Shown here: positions 52,523-60,314 of the stretch, one piece after another
Layout of the letters: the number at the start of each line of letters is the position of its first letter
Position numbering within the stretch: position 1 is the stretch's first letter
NCBI RefSeq assembly: GCF_000622085.1
Contig: NZ_JHWL01000005.1
Coordinates: 124,001-188,000 of the forward strand
Length of the DNA stretch: 64,000 nucleotides
Source of the DNA: Butyrivibrio proteoclasticus P6B7
Lineage (GTDB): Bacteria > Bacillota > Clostridia > Lachnospirales > Lachnospiraceae
Direction of reading: 5' to 3'
The notes under the pieces: model-generated
Databases searched by the model: none
What the model was told of the DNA's origin: nothing
The model's input: only the letters and a program-made list of their open reading frames with translations
Position numbers and translations under genes: made by a program

Positions 52523-52565
52523 ATAGCTGTTATTATTTTTTTATATTTTTTGCAAAAGATATCAT

Positions 52566-53369
52566 TTAAAGTAGTAAGAACTCCTTCACTTTCTCAGCAA
52601 CCATCCCTATTTCCAGTGGGCGTTCCTTGGTTTCCATACTGATGATCAGATTCTTACCAACAATAAGCCCACACTCTTCATAGTCCATGAGCTTTGCGAA
52701 ATTATTTGTTGCATAGTCATCTTTATCAACTAATCCAAGATGCTCCCAGTACCACGTCTTGTTACGCTTCACATTTAAAAGAGCAAAGTCGGGATACTTG
52801 AATCTACCATCTCTAAGCCTGATTTCAGGTTCACAGACATAAGGAATATCATTGCTGTAAAAATTGTCCGCTAGTATTTTTTCTGACTTTGATCTCAGCA
52901 GTTCTCCTCTTATAGTTTGAAACTCATATTTCTTTTCATAGGAATTCTGGCTCCCAGGATGCCTATCATACCAATCCTTAATAAGCATATCCTTCGTTGC
53001 GCGTATTGGAGTCACAAGTTCCCTTCGGCCTTCACTAAGCTTTTCATAGAGCTCATCAATACTATCTATGTCATACCTATTATTAAACTTATCAAGCCTA
53101 TTGATCATATCCTTTAAGTGCTTAAGCATCTTCTCGTCATAATCTCTCTGAAGCAAAAGCTTTATCCTGCTTATGTCGATTTTGGAAATATAGTGTTCTT
53201 TAGCCTCTCCTTCTTTTTTGAAATGATACTGATAGTTGCCATTGCTACTGCTCACACGGATATTTCCTCGTTCAAGGCCTTTGTAGCTCTTTACCTTTTG
53301 CGCAGCATCTTTCTCGAGCTGCCTAAGCTCATACAATTGTTTGTTTAATTCTTCTTTGTAATTGATCAT
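52566..53369 (-). CDS. Orphan PD-(D/E)XK-like nuclease
   Basis: 267 residues. N-terminal coiled coil (about 1-110), then a restriction-endonuclease-like fold: SKSEKILAD (first Glu), EPEIRLRDGRFKYPDFALLN (PD Asp), and YWEHLGLVD (Glu before the catalytic strand end; the usual ExK reads EHLG). I recall this WEHLG variant from stand-alone nucleases of Firmicutes. No methylase, helicase or antitoxin is adjacent. The start ATG follows AAAGGA, behind a purine-only leader. Downstream it abuts the cluster promoter region. Confidence 0.72.
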   Translation of the reverse strand: MINYKEELNKQLYELRQLEKDAAQKVKSYKGLERGNIRVSSSNGNYQYHFKKEGEAKEHYISKIDISRIKLLLQRDYDEKMLKHLKDMINRLDKFNNRYDIDSIDELYEKLSEGRRELVTPIRATKDMLIKDWYDRHPGSQNSYEKKYEFQTIRGELLRSKSEKILADNFYSNDIPYVCEPEIRLRDGRFKYPDFALLNVKRNKTWYWEHLGLVDKDDYATNNFAKLMDYEECGLIVGKNLIISMETKERPLEIGMVAEKVKEFLLL

Positions 53370-53418
53370 ATTTTCCTTTCTTGCCTTACTTTTCTTTCTT
53401 GTCTTTCTTTTCTTCCAT

Positions 53419-53511
53419 ATCTAGCATCTGCCTTCGGGGATTTTCCTTATGCAATCTAGTGTCTGCCTTCGGGGATTCAATTCCCTTTTCATCTAGCGCC
53501 CGCCTTCCCAA
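53419..53511. repeat. Three imperfect copies of ATCTAG...GCCTTC (about 36-bp period)
   Basis: Units begin at 53419, 53454 and 53491 and share ATCTAG, then variable CATCTG/TGTCTG/CGCCCG, then GCCTTC; the first two also carry CGGGGATT. They lie between the nuclease gene start and the 296-bp repeat B, and a nearly pure pyrimidine tract precedes them (53378-53417). Confidence 0.6.
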
Positions 53512-53530
53512 AATCACTATATTCCTCCCA

Positions 53531-53826
53531 TTTACGGCTTTTTCTCAGCTTTTGTAATTAAAGAAGTATGGATGGAAATCTCCCTACGGCCCGATTTTGA
53601 TTTTCCAATTTTAAGCAGTAAAGATTAGCTATCAATAGGCAATGAATGCTTGTCAGCTTACTGCTTTTTCTCCAATTACAGCATTCGAGCAGTAAAAAGA
53701 GCTATGAAAATCCAATAAATCCTTGTGTAAGAGCTTATTCTTACTGCTTTTTAATCAAAAAGTGGATTTAGGACGTCGGCATAGAATTTGTCGACATCTT
53801 TTTTGAATAAAATTGAAATTAAGACG
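53531..53826. repeat. 296-bp non-coding repeat, copy B
   Basis: Full-length counterpart of 45516-45811. Here AGCAGTA (53621-) pairs with TACTGCT twice, making two hairpins whose stems are AGCAGTAA/TTACTGCT; in copy A one arm reads AGCCGTAA. Located between the tRNA-Pro terminator and the tandem repeats. Confidence 0.75.
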
Positions 53827-53867
53827 TAAATCCTCTATCAATTTTGAATGACCACCAGGTCTCATAT

Positions 53868-53903
53868 AAAAAGCGGAAAGCCAGATACCATCTAACCTTC
53901 CGC
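53868..53903 (-). terminator. Terminator of tRNA-Pro(AGG)
   Basis: GCGGAAGG / CTTTCCGC arms with a long loop and TTTTTAT tail on the minus strand, directly after the tRNA. Confidence 0.75.
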
Positions 53904-53907
53904 CTAG

Positions 53908-53980
53908 TCGGAGTGACGTGATTCGAACACGCGGCCCCTACCTCCCTAAGATAGTGCTCTACCAACTGAGCCACACCCCG
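53908..53980 (-). tRNA. tRNA-Pro (anticodon AGG)
   Basis: 73 bases. Acceptor CGGGGTG/CACTCCG, D arm GGCTCAGTTGGTAGAGC, anticodon stem CTATC/GGTAG around TTAGGGA (anticodon AGG), T arm GCGTG-TTCGAAT-CACGT. CCA is not encoded. Confidence 0.94.
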
Positions 53981-53992
53981 ACGACGTTTTCC

Positions 53993-54021
53993 ATTATATA
54001 ACGCGTGGGTCACAAAATCAA
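53993..54021 (-). promoter_or_regulatory. Promoter of tRNA-Pro(AGG)
   Basis: Minus strand TTGATT, 17 bp, TATAAT, 13 bp before the tRNA 5' end. Confidence 0.8.
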
Positions 54022-54098
54022 TTGTTTTTTCTCATTGCTACTGTTGTCCCTGCATGAGCCGCAATCACACACAAAAACATCTCTTCTCTTATTTTAAA

Positions 54099-54773
54099 TT
54101 ATGATTGTTCCTGAGGAACACGATGAAGCTTATCAAGCCCAAGCCACAGGCCCGCAAGGATCACCATTCCGCCTATCAGGAGCACCTTAGATGGAATGTA
54201 GAAGTGGGAGCCAAGGCTCTCAGCTGCGCGATCTGAATTATCCTGGAACACCATCATGCTGGTGCTGAAAGTATTTATTTCAACTGCGAGGGTGTTGGCC
54301 TCAGTACTTACATTTTCAAGAAGTGCGTCATCGCCCATGTTTCTGCTAACCAGGTAGTAGGATCTGTCTTCCTTAACAAGATACAAAGGAATATCGATCA
54401 AAAGCTCCGACGCAGAGGAAATATAAGAAATGTCGCTAAGCTCACTATCCGCAAGGGATTTAGAGGCTGTCATGTCAATGAATACACCCTCATGCAAGGT
54501 TCCGTAGGATGATTCCAGGGACTCCATGGTGGAGTTCATCTCCTTCTCTTTTGCCTTGTTATCAAGGGTATCGGACATGACAAATACGAAGTCCAGCTCT
54601 GCGACTTCGCCGTTTTGAATTACATTCAGTTCCTTTTGGGTAAAACAGGACTCAATAACTTCCGTGTAGTCTCCAAACCTGATATTTGGGGCAGATACCT
54701 CTGACAAGCTTTCGGTTTGAAGTGAGATAGTTACGGTTCCTTCTCCATAAGCGATTTGCGTAACCTCGTTCAT
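54099..54773 (-). CDS. Unrecognised membrane-anchored acidic protein
   Basis: 224 residues if started at ATG 54773, the only start with a good ribosome site (GGAGAGAGT). The body is Ser/Glu/Asp-rich with a VWA-like FVFVMSDTLDN and ends in one hydrophobic span plus a short charged tail (VLLIGGMVILAGLWLGLDKLHR). An in-frame extension upstream (to 54971) adds a hydrophobic segment (FVVIWVIKCYALSTGMCFYYVFYG) that could be a signal anchor, but its first part is made of the palindromic element at 54933 and lacks ribosome sites. If secreted, the true start should lie in 54840-54890. Family unknown. Confidence 0.6.
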   Translation of the reverse strand: MNEVTQIAYGEGTVTISLQTESLSEVSAPNIRFGDYTEVIESCFTQKELNVIQNGEVAELDFVFVMSDTLDNKAKEKEMNSTMESLESSYGTLHEGVFIDMTASKSLADSELSDISYISSASELLIDIPLYLVKEDRSYYLVSRNMGDDALLENVSTEANTLAVEINTFSTSMMVFQDNSDRAAESLGSHFYIPSKVLLIGGMVILAGLWLGLDKLHRVPQEQS

Positions 54774-54932
54774 ACTCTCTCCATAAAAGACATAATAAAA
54801 ACACATCCCTGTGCTAAGAGCATAACATTTAATTACCCAAATAACGACAAACTCCATCTTAAGAATTCGCAAAAAAATCATAAACTCAGAAACCATCAGT
54901 AATAGAGCGCATTCTAACGCAAACAAGATAGC

Positions 54933-55116
54933 ATGTTGCTTGCAACATGCTCGCGCCGAGCGCGGTTGCATTTATGCATCATTTACCTATCGCGCGATGT
55001 GCAGATCACTTGGCGAGGTTTTTTCGAGCCTAGTGAAATGTCATACACAGTAGTGCGCATCCATAGCGGAGCGTTTTTTATTGAATAGGAAAGCAATTTC
55101 CTATTCAATAAAAAAA
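54933..55116. repeat. Palindromic intergenic element, copy A (long form)
   Basis: Composed of ATGTTGC-TT-GCAACAT, GCTCG-CGC-CGAGC, TTGCAT-TT-ATGCA and CGCGCGA, then a 55-bp part absent from copy B (54998-55052, holding the third 31-nt hairpin), then GTGCGCATCCATAGCGG, AGCG and a long A/T palindrome (TTTTTTATTGAATAGGAAA and complement). Copy B is at 62243-62376 in the same orientation. Confidence 0.8.
55006..55036. repeat. 31-nt hairpin repeat, copy 3 (inside element A)
   Basis: Arms TCACTTGGC / GCCTAGTGA with the same position-6 T.T mismatch and loop GAGGTTTTTTCGA. Same 9+13+9 layout as 14988 and 15032. Confidence 0.75.
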
Positions 55117-55138
55117 GAGCCCGCAACCATGCGGACTC
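55109..55138 (-). terminator. Terminator of the second binding-protein gene
   Basis: Minus strand GAGTCCGCA / TGCGGGCTC (nine pairs) with loop TGGT and seven T. The T-run is also the A-run of the element A palindrome. Confidence 0.88.
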
Positions 55139-55183
55139 TCAGAACATTCAATCACAAACCATCACAAATACCGAATCTCAGTA

Positions 55184-56257
55184 TCACTTAATAATCTCCA
55201 ATATCTCCTGAGCATTCTCCTTAGTAGTCTTTACATACTCACAGCTAATATAATGCTCATTAGCAACGCCCTTAATGAAATTCATGGTGGCATCAGCAGC
55301 CGCATGGGACTGGGCAATAAAATCATTAAACACCGTTCCCAACATTGAGCCATCCTCTATCTTGGAAAGTGCTTCCTCAAGGGCATCAACGCCAATTACA
55401 AATACATCCTTACCAGGAGTAAGGCCATGCTCTGTGATGGCATCTATTGCGCCAAGGGCCATTGCATCGTTATTGCAGATCACCACTTCAACTCCAGGCT
55501 GCTCGTCCAAAGCCCTTGCCACAAGCTGCTTGGCATTATCTGTATTCCAATTGCCTACAGCATCGAAGAGGCAATTAAGGGACCAACCGGCATTCTCAAG
55601 AACACTGACAGAATACTGTGTCCTGTATCTGGCATCGATATTGCCCTGATCTCCTTCTATCATGTAATACTCAAGGGAACCATTACCGTTAAGATCCAGA
55701 GTCTCAAGACCAGCATCCAAGAGCAGTTCGCCCTGATAGATTCCAGACTGTCTTGCATCGCAGCCCACATAGGTAACGTCAAGATCATAATCTTCCCATC
55801 TGATCTCCTCCACCGCATCAGGCTCTCTATTAACATAAACAAGCGGAACCTGGGCCTCAGAGGCAAGATCCGTGATAGTCCTTGCTGCATCAGCATCTAC
55901 AGGATTGATAATAAGAACATCCACGCCCTGTGTCAGATAATCCTTAACCTGATTGATCTGCACATATCTGTTATTATAGCTGTCACTTATCTTGATATTG
56001 TCACTGGTAAAGCCATTTGCCAAAAGATATTCCACAAGCTCTTCACAGTACTTAGACATAAAAATATCATTATCTTCATAAAGACAGATCCCAACCTTCT
56101 TGGTGCTCATATCACTTGAATCTGTAGAAACAGACGCTTCTCCCACAGCGCTGCTACCACTTTCAGGATTAGAAGTACCTGTCCCCTTGGTACATCCTGT
56201 AAGCAGACCAAGCATCAAAGCAAATGCCAAAAAGCCACTTACTATTCTTTTTTTCAT
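55184..56257 (-). CDS. Galactose/glucose-binding lipoprotein (MglB-like), second copy
   Basis: 357 residues. Lipobox LLTGC after a signal peptide, a Ser/Gly linker and a periplasmic-binding fold with VGICLYEDNDIFMSKYCEEL, VNREPD, the MglB calcium loop (DLNGNGSLEYYMIEG), NDAMALGAIDA and GVDALEEAL. It should bind galactose, glucose or a related sugar. ATG at 56257 follows GGGAGAATGT. It has its own extended -10 promoter, and the gap to the next binding-protein gene carries a terminator, so the two copies are separately controlled. Confidence 0.9.
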   Translation of the reverse strand: MKKRIVSGFLAFALMLGLLTGCTKGTGTSNPESGSSAVGEASVSTDSSDMSTKKVGICLYEDNDIFMSKYCEELVEYLLANGFTSDNIKISDSYNNRYVQINQVKDYLTQGVDVLIINPVDADAARTITDLASEAQVPLVYVNREPDAVEEIRWEDYDLDVTYVGCDARQSGIYQGELLLDAGLETLDLNGNGSLEYYMIEGDQGNIDARYRTQYSVSVLENAGWSLNCLFDAVGNWNTDNAKQLVARALDEQPGVEVVICNNDAMALGAIDAITEHGLTPGKDVFVIGVDALEEALSKIEDGSMLGTVFNDFIAQSHAAADATMNFIKGVANEHYISCEYVKTTKENAQEILEIIK

Positions 56258-56291
56258 ACATTCTCCCAATAACTTACTTTTCATTCATAAC

Positions 56292-56300
56292 ATTATAACA
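56292..56300 (-). promoter_or_regulatory. Extended -10 promoter for the second MglB-like gene
   Basis: Minus strand TGTTATAAT (TGn plus TATAAT), about 35 bp before ATG 56257. No clear -35. Confidence 0.55.
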
Positions 56301-56360
56301 GTATATCGCAAAAATGTTTTACTAAAATTCTTACTTAAATTTGTAAATTTTTGACATTAA

Positions 56361-56396
56361 AAAGAAAAAACGGCGCAAAATCCAGATTTCACGCCG
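56361..56396 (-). terminator. Terminator of the first MglB-like gene
   Basis: CGGCGTGAAA / TTTTGCGCCG arms with loop TCTGGA and TTTTTTC after it on the minus strand. Confidence 0.85.
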
Positions 56397-56409
56397 CCTT
56401 AAAAAGAGC

Positions 56410-57438
56410 TTATCTCTTTATATATAAATTAATATTTGTAGCAGTCACCTTATCATAAGGTAATCTGATGTATTTCCCATCATCTATAGTGAACTCATCT
56501 GAAAGTTCCGTGATATCGCCGCCTCTGGCCAGTATAATGCAGAGTCTGTACATAGCCTTAGCCTGACCCTCCTTGTCGTTATAGACAGTTCCAACCATTC
56601 GGTCATCCCTTACCGCCTCAAGTCCCACGTCAGTTCCATCTATTCCAAAAATAGCAGGCCACTTACTCCTTATAATTCCAGCACTTTCATAAGCATCAAT
56701 TGCTCCAAGGGCCATATCATCGTTATTAGCCAGCACCAGCTCAATCCCATCAGGATACTGATCAATAAACTGACTCATCTTGGTCTGGGCCTGGGCTCTG
56801 TTCCAGTTGGCAATAGCATAGCCCACCTTCTCAACCTCTACGCCGGAGGAAATCAGCGTATTAACTGAATACTCCGTCCTTACGATAGAATCCTGATGTC
56901 CAGCCTCGCCCTCAAGCACCACGTACTGAATAAGGCCATCACCGTTCTTATCAATGGACTTGTCCGCAAGACAGGCTGTAGCTGCCAGCTGACCCTCCAT
57001 GATACCGGATTCCACCGCATTTGCTCCAACGTAAAAGAGCTTATTCCACTGATTGATGTCTCCTTCAACCAGCTCTCTATTAAAGAACACAATGGGAACA
57101 TCACCCTTTTTAGCCGCATCAATAACAGCTGTAGGATCCGTTCTATCCACAAGATTAACGCAGATAACATCGCAGCCATCATCAATCATCTTCTGAACCT
57201 GCGTATTCTGGGTCTGTTGGCTCTGGGATGCGTTGTATACCACAATCTCCACGTTGTCCTCTTTAAACTCCTGGAAGCACTCCATAAGCTGAGACACAAA
57301 GGTATCGTACTGGTCATAGACCGTAACGCCTATCTTAACTTTTCCATTTCCGCTATCTTTTTTACCAACGTCGCACCCTGACAAAACAAGGGCCATCGCT
57401 AAAACAGTCAAAAGAAATAATGAACTAATTCTCTTCAT
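56410..57438 (-). CDS. Galactose/glucose-binding lipoprotein (MglB-like), first copy
   Basis: 342 residues from ATG 57438 (AAGGGGG before it). Signal peptide and lipobox LVLSGC, then the MglB fold: KIGVTVYDQYDTFVSQLME, FFNRELVEG, the calcium loop (DKNGDGLIQYVVLEG), NNDDMALGAIDA and GIDGTDVGLEAV. It should bind a hexose and pass it to MglC/MglA encoded further upstream. It follows the membrane-anchored binding-protein-like gene directly (18 bp between stop and ATG). Confidence 0.9.
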   Translation of the reverse strand: MKRISSLFLLTVLAMALVLSGCDVGKKDSGNGKVKIGVTVYDQYDTFVSQLMECFQEFKEDNVEIVVYNASQSQQTQNTQVQKMIDDGCDVICVNLVDRTDPTAVIDAAKKGDVPIVFFNRELVEGDINQWNKLFYVGANAVESGIMEGQLAATACLADKSIDKNGDGLIQYVVLEGEAGHQDSIVRTEYSVNTLISSGVEVEKVGYAIANWNRAQAQTKMSQFIDQYPDGIELVLANNDDMALGAIDAYESAGIIRSKWPAIFGIDGTDVGLEAVRDDRMVGTVYNDKEGQAKAMYRLCIILARGGDITELSDEFTIDDGKYIRLPYDKVTATNINLYIKR

Positions 57439-57455
57439 AATCCCCCTTTGTCCCA

Positions 57456-58433
57456 TTATCCAATAGGGAACATAAGTCTCTGGTTTTCCTCACTAAACAG
57501 GTTCTCCTTGTTAATAACCTTGTAGGGCACCTCTTCATCCATCATAGGTGTCAATTTATTCTCAAGCCTTGAATATACCGCCACAAGGCTCTGATAGCCC
57601 ATGTAATACTCATTTGGAACAATCATGCTGTCAATAAGACCGTGGTCAATATAGGCCACATTTCTAATGGAATTGCCCTCTCCATAGATGTACACGTCAT
57701 CCCCAGTCCAAAGGGCATACTCACAGATTGCTTCAAGCCCGTCATCACACAGAGCCACCAGGATATCAACCCTTTCATCCTCGGTCTGTCTATACCGAAT
57801 AGCATTAGTTATGTTATTGATATTTCCAATTTCCCATGCTATTGTTGCCCCGGTTGACTCTATTCCATTAAGGAAGCCTTCGCGCCTTTTCTGCATGGAA
57901 TACTGCTTCTGATTGCCCATTACAAGGCCAATCTTATAGTTGGATAAGTCATTACCAAGAGCAATCCTGAGCTCACTGGCTATTGCCCTCCCTAAAGCTT
58001 CATTATCAGCCTCTATGCAGGCATATTTGCCCTCTACGTCCACGTCCGCATCTGCAGAGGTATCCACCAGCTCAAGAGCCACCTTACCGCTTATCTCACT
58101 GATCATGTTCTCAGTTCCACGACTGTTGTCCACCTGCAGGATGAGTCCCTGGGCCCCATCAGCGATCTCCTCATTGATAAGCTTATACTCCTGATCCATG
58201 TTAACTCCGTTGGAGGTAGATACAATGTTAAGCTTGATATTGTAATCCTTGGCCGCCTGCTGCAGACCATTGTAAAAAGAATTCCACCTTACACTGGAGC
58301 TGTCCACAACCACCACAGACACCTTGTAAGGATTATCCTTCATTCCGCTCATGATCATGCCGGAAATACTGCCCGCCAGCACTATCACAAGAATCGTCGC
58401 TATAAAATAAGTAAAAAGGTTTCTATTCCTCAT
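57456..58433 (-). CDS. Membrane-anchored sugar-binding-protein-like sensor
   Basis: 325 residues. An N-terminal span (about 8-28) without a lipobox anchors a periplasmic-binding type 1 domain (YKVSVVVVDSSSVRWNSFYNGLQQ, LILQVDNSRGTE, GLVMGNQKQ, GDDVYIYGEG). Its start overlaps the kinase gene end by 11 bp, so translation is coupled. That coupling, the fixed anchor and the lack of a transport gene beside it suggest it docks sugar onto the kinase rather than feeding the transporter, as in some YesM-type sensors. Confidence 0.8.
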   Translation of the reverse strand: MRNRNLFTYFIATILVIVLAGSISGMIMSGMKDNPYKVSVVVVDSSSVRWNSFYNGLQQAAKDYNIKLNIVSTSNGVNMDQEYKLINEEIADGAQGLILQVDNSRGTENMISEISGKVALELVDTSADADVDVEGKYACIEADNEALGRAIASELRIALGNDLSNYKIGLVMGNQKQYSMQKRREGFLNGIESTGATIAWEIGNINNITNAIRYRQTEDERVDILVALCDDGLEAICEYALWTGDDVYIYGEGNSIRNVAYIDHGLIDSMIVPNEYYMGYQSLVAVYSRLENKLTPMMDEEVPYKVINKENLFSEENQRLMFPIG

Positions 58434-60297
58434 CCTGATGCTCCTTTCCAGACTCCAGCATCAGCCTGTTTTCCTCTGTATAATCAATGGCCGGAATATG
58501 GATAGTAACAGTGGTTCCCTCATCCGGTTCACTCTCGATCTTAAGCCCGTATTTGTCCCCAAATCTAAGTACAATACGCCTGTGCACATTGATAAGTCCC
58601 ACACCAGAGCCCTTCTTGCGCACCTTACTATTATCATCTGTTAAAAGAGCTTCCACCTGCTCCTCATTCATACCAAAGCCGTTGTCAGACACAGTGATAT
58701 AAACATCACCATCGTCTCCAATAAAGCCCTTTACTTCGATCTCGCCATCCTCCATATCCTTAACGCCGTAGTAGATGGCGTTCTCAAGGATAGGCTGCAC
58801 AATAAGCTTAACTGTGCAAAGGCGCTTAATAGCCTCATCTATATCAAAGCTAACTGTAAAGGCATCCTTAAACCTTACCTTCTGAATATTCATGTAGTTC
58901 TCAGCATGGCGCATCTCATCCTCAATAGGAATGATGGTCTTGCCACTTGAAAGACTTACTCTAAATAGGCTGGCCAGCTGAGTGATCATAAATACCGCAT
59001 CCTGGTACTTCTCGCCCTCGATCATCCACACAATGGAATCCAGCGTATTATAAAGGAAATGAGGATTGATCTGGGACTGAAGAGCATCAAGCTCAGACTT
59101 TCTCTTTTCCTCCTGAGAAGCCACCATATCCTTCATAAGCTGATTGATCTGATTCATGCTATCCCTGAGAGTCCTACCAAGGTGCTCTACCTCAGCCGGT
59201 CCCCCAATATAGATATCAGGATTCTTTTTACCCATCTCAATATCTCTGATGGAGTCGTTAAGCTTTCTGATAGGCATAGTAACTCTATTGGCCACGATTC
59301 TGTTAAGGAACAGCATAGCTAAAAGAGTTATGCAGACAACCATGATTACGTAGAATCTGGTATCGCTCATGCCCAGGTGATAATTCCTCATAGGAATGAC
59401 GCTGACCAGCTTCCAACCGGTATAGCTGACTGTATCTACAGTAACAATTCTCTTTTCACCGTCAAACTCTTCGATCAGGCTGCCGTCCCCATACTGCGGG
59501 ACTGCAGAGTTATTCTCCTGATAAAGGCCAGTAGTGATCTGCATAAGCCTTGGGTGATAGATAATATTCCCCGTTGAGTCGCAAAGATAGATATACTGCT
59601 GAGAATTGCTCTCATTAACGCTATCAAGCATCTGCTCGATGACAGCGTAGTTCATATCTACCAAAAGCACACCTCTTTTGGGCACGCCGCCGTAGTTAAG
59701 CTCTACAGCTCTGCTCAAAGAGATAACCCAGTAATATCTGAAATTGGGATCGTCCACGAAAATATTCTGAACATGTGGTAAAGAAAAATGTAGATTCTCA
59801 GGCTTAGCAAGGGCCTTCTTAAACCAGTTCTGGGAAAGAACATCCACCTGGTCCTTCTCAACGCCTACAGGAGAAGCGAAAAACAAGTTCCCCTCATCAT
59901 CATAAAGGGCCAAGCTTATAAGATTATCCTTGTTAGCCTCGTATAGAAGGTTCATCTGGGAATCGATGGACTCTTCCTTAATATCTGCCTCTTTAATGGC
60001 ATCGTAGTACATGGCATCAGACATTCGTCTCATGCTGCGAAGGTAGTCCTCAAGGTTAACCACCGTCTGACCAAGGACCTGCTCCGCATTCTCAGTCATC
60101 ATCTGCTCTGAGCGGATAGCAAAGCGCTGATAAAGAACCACGCCCATTACAAGCATACAAATTAAAGATACAACGGTAAAAGAGATTGAAATTGCCACCT
60201 GAATACTGCGTGGCACCACTTCCCTCATGTATCTGCTTATAACCCACTTCATTCTCAGATCATTAACTTTTGCTTTGACACTATCTTTGATACTCAA
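58423..60297 (-). CDS. Sensor histidine kinase (YesM-like), second system
   Basis: 624 residues. First span about 35-57, dCache-like sensor about 58-300, second span about 303-325, HAMP, His_kinase region with acceptor in QINPHFLYNTLD and HATPase (NAIYYGVKD, SDNGFGMN, GSGVGLINVHRR). The frame begins at TTG 60297 (weak site); ATG at 60252 (MKWVIS) is an alternative that still keeps the span. Works with the AraC-type regulator encoded 17 bp upstream. Confidence 0.9.
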   Translation of the reverse strand: MSIKDSVKAKVNDLRMKWVISRYMREVVPRSIQVAISISFTVVSLICMLVMGVVLYQRFAIRSEQMMTENAEQVLGQTVVNLEDYLRSMRRMSDAMYYDAIKEADIKEESIDSQMNLLYEANKDNLISLALYDDEGNLFFASPVGVEKDQVDVLSQNWFKKALAKPENLHFSLPHVQNIFVDDPNFRYYWVISLSRAVELNYGGVPKRGVLLVDMNYAVIEQMLDSVNESNSQQYIYLCDSTGNIIYHPRLMQITTGLYQENNSAVPQYGDGSLIEEFDGEKRIVTVDTVSYTGWKLVSVIPMRNYHLGMSDTRFYVIMVVCITLLAMLFLNRIVANRVTMPIRKLNDSIRDIEMGKKNPDIYIGGPAEVEHLGRTLRDSMNQINQLMKDMVASQEEKRKSELDALQSQINPHFLYNTLDSIVWMIEGEKYQDAVFMITQLASLFRVSLSSGKTIIPIEDEMRHAENYMNIQKVRFKDAFTVSFDIDEAIKRLCTVKLIVQPILENAIYYGVKDMEDGEIEVKGFIGDDGDVYITVSDNGFGMNEEQVEALLTDDNSKVRKKGSGVGLINVHRRIVLRFGDKYGLKIESEPDEGTTVTIHIPAIDYTEENRLMLESGKEHQDEE

Positions 60298-60314
60298 TTC
60301 AAACGCCCATTTCG

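Noticed and set aside
53819..54013. 64-codon minus frame over tRNA-Pro
   Set aside because: Translation of tRNA and its flanks (GVAQLVEHYLREV is a typical tRNA shadow).
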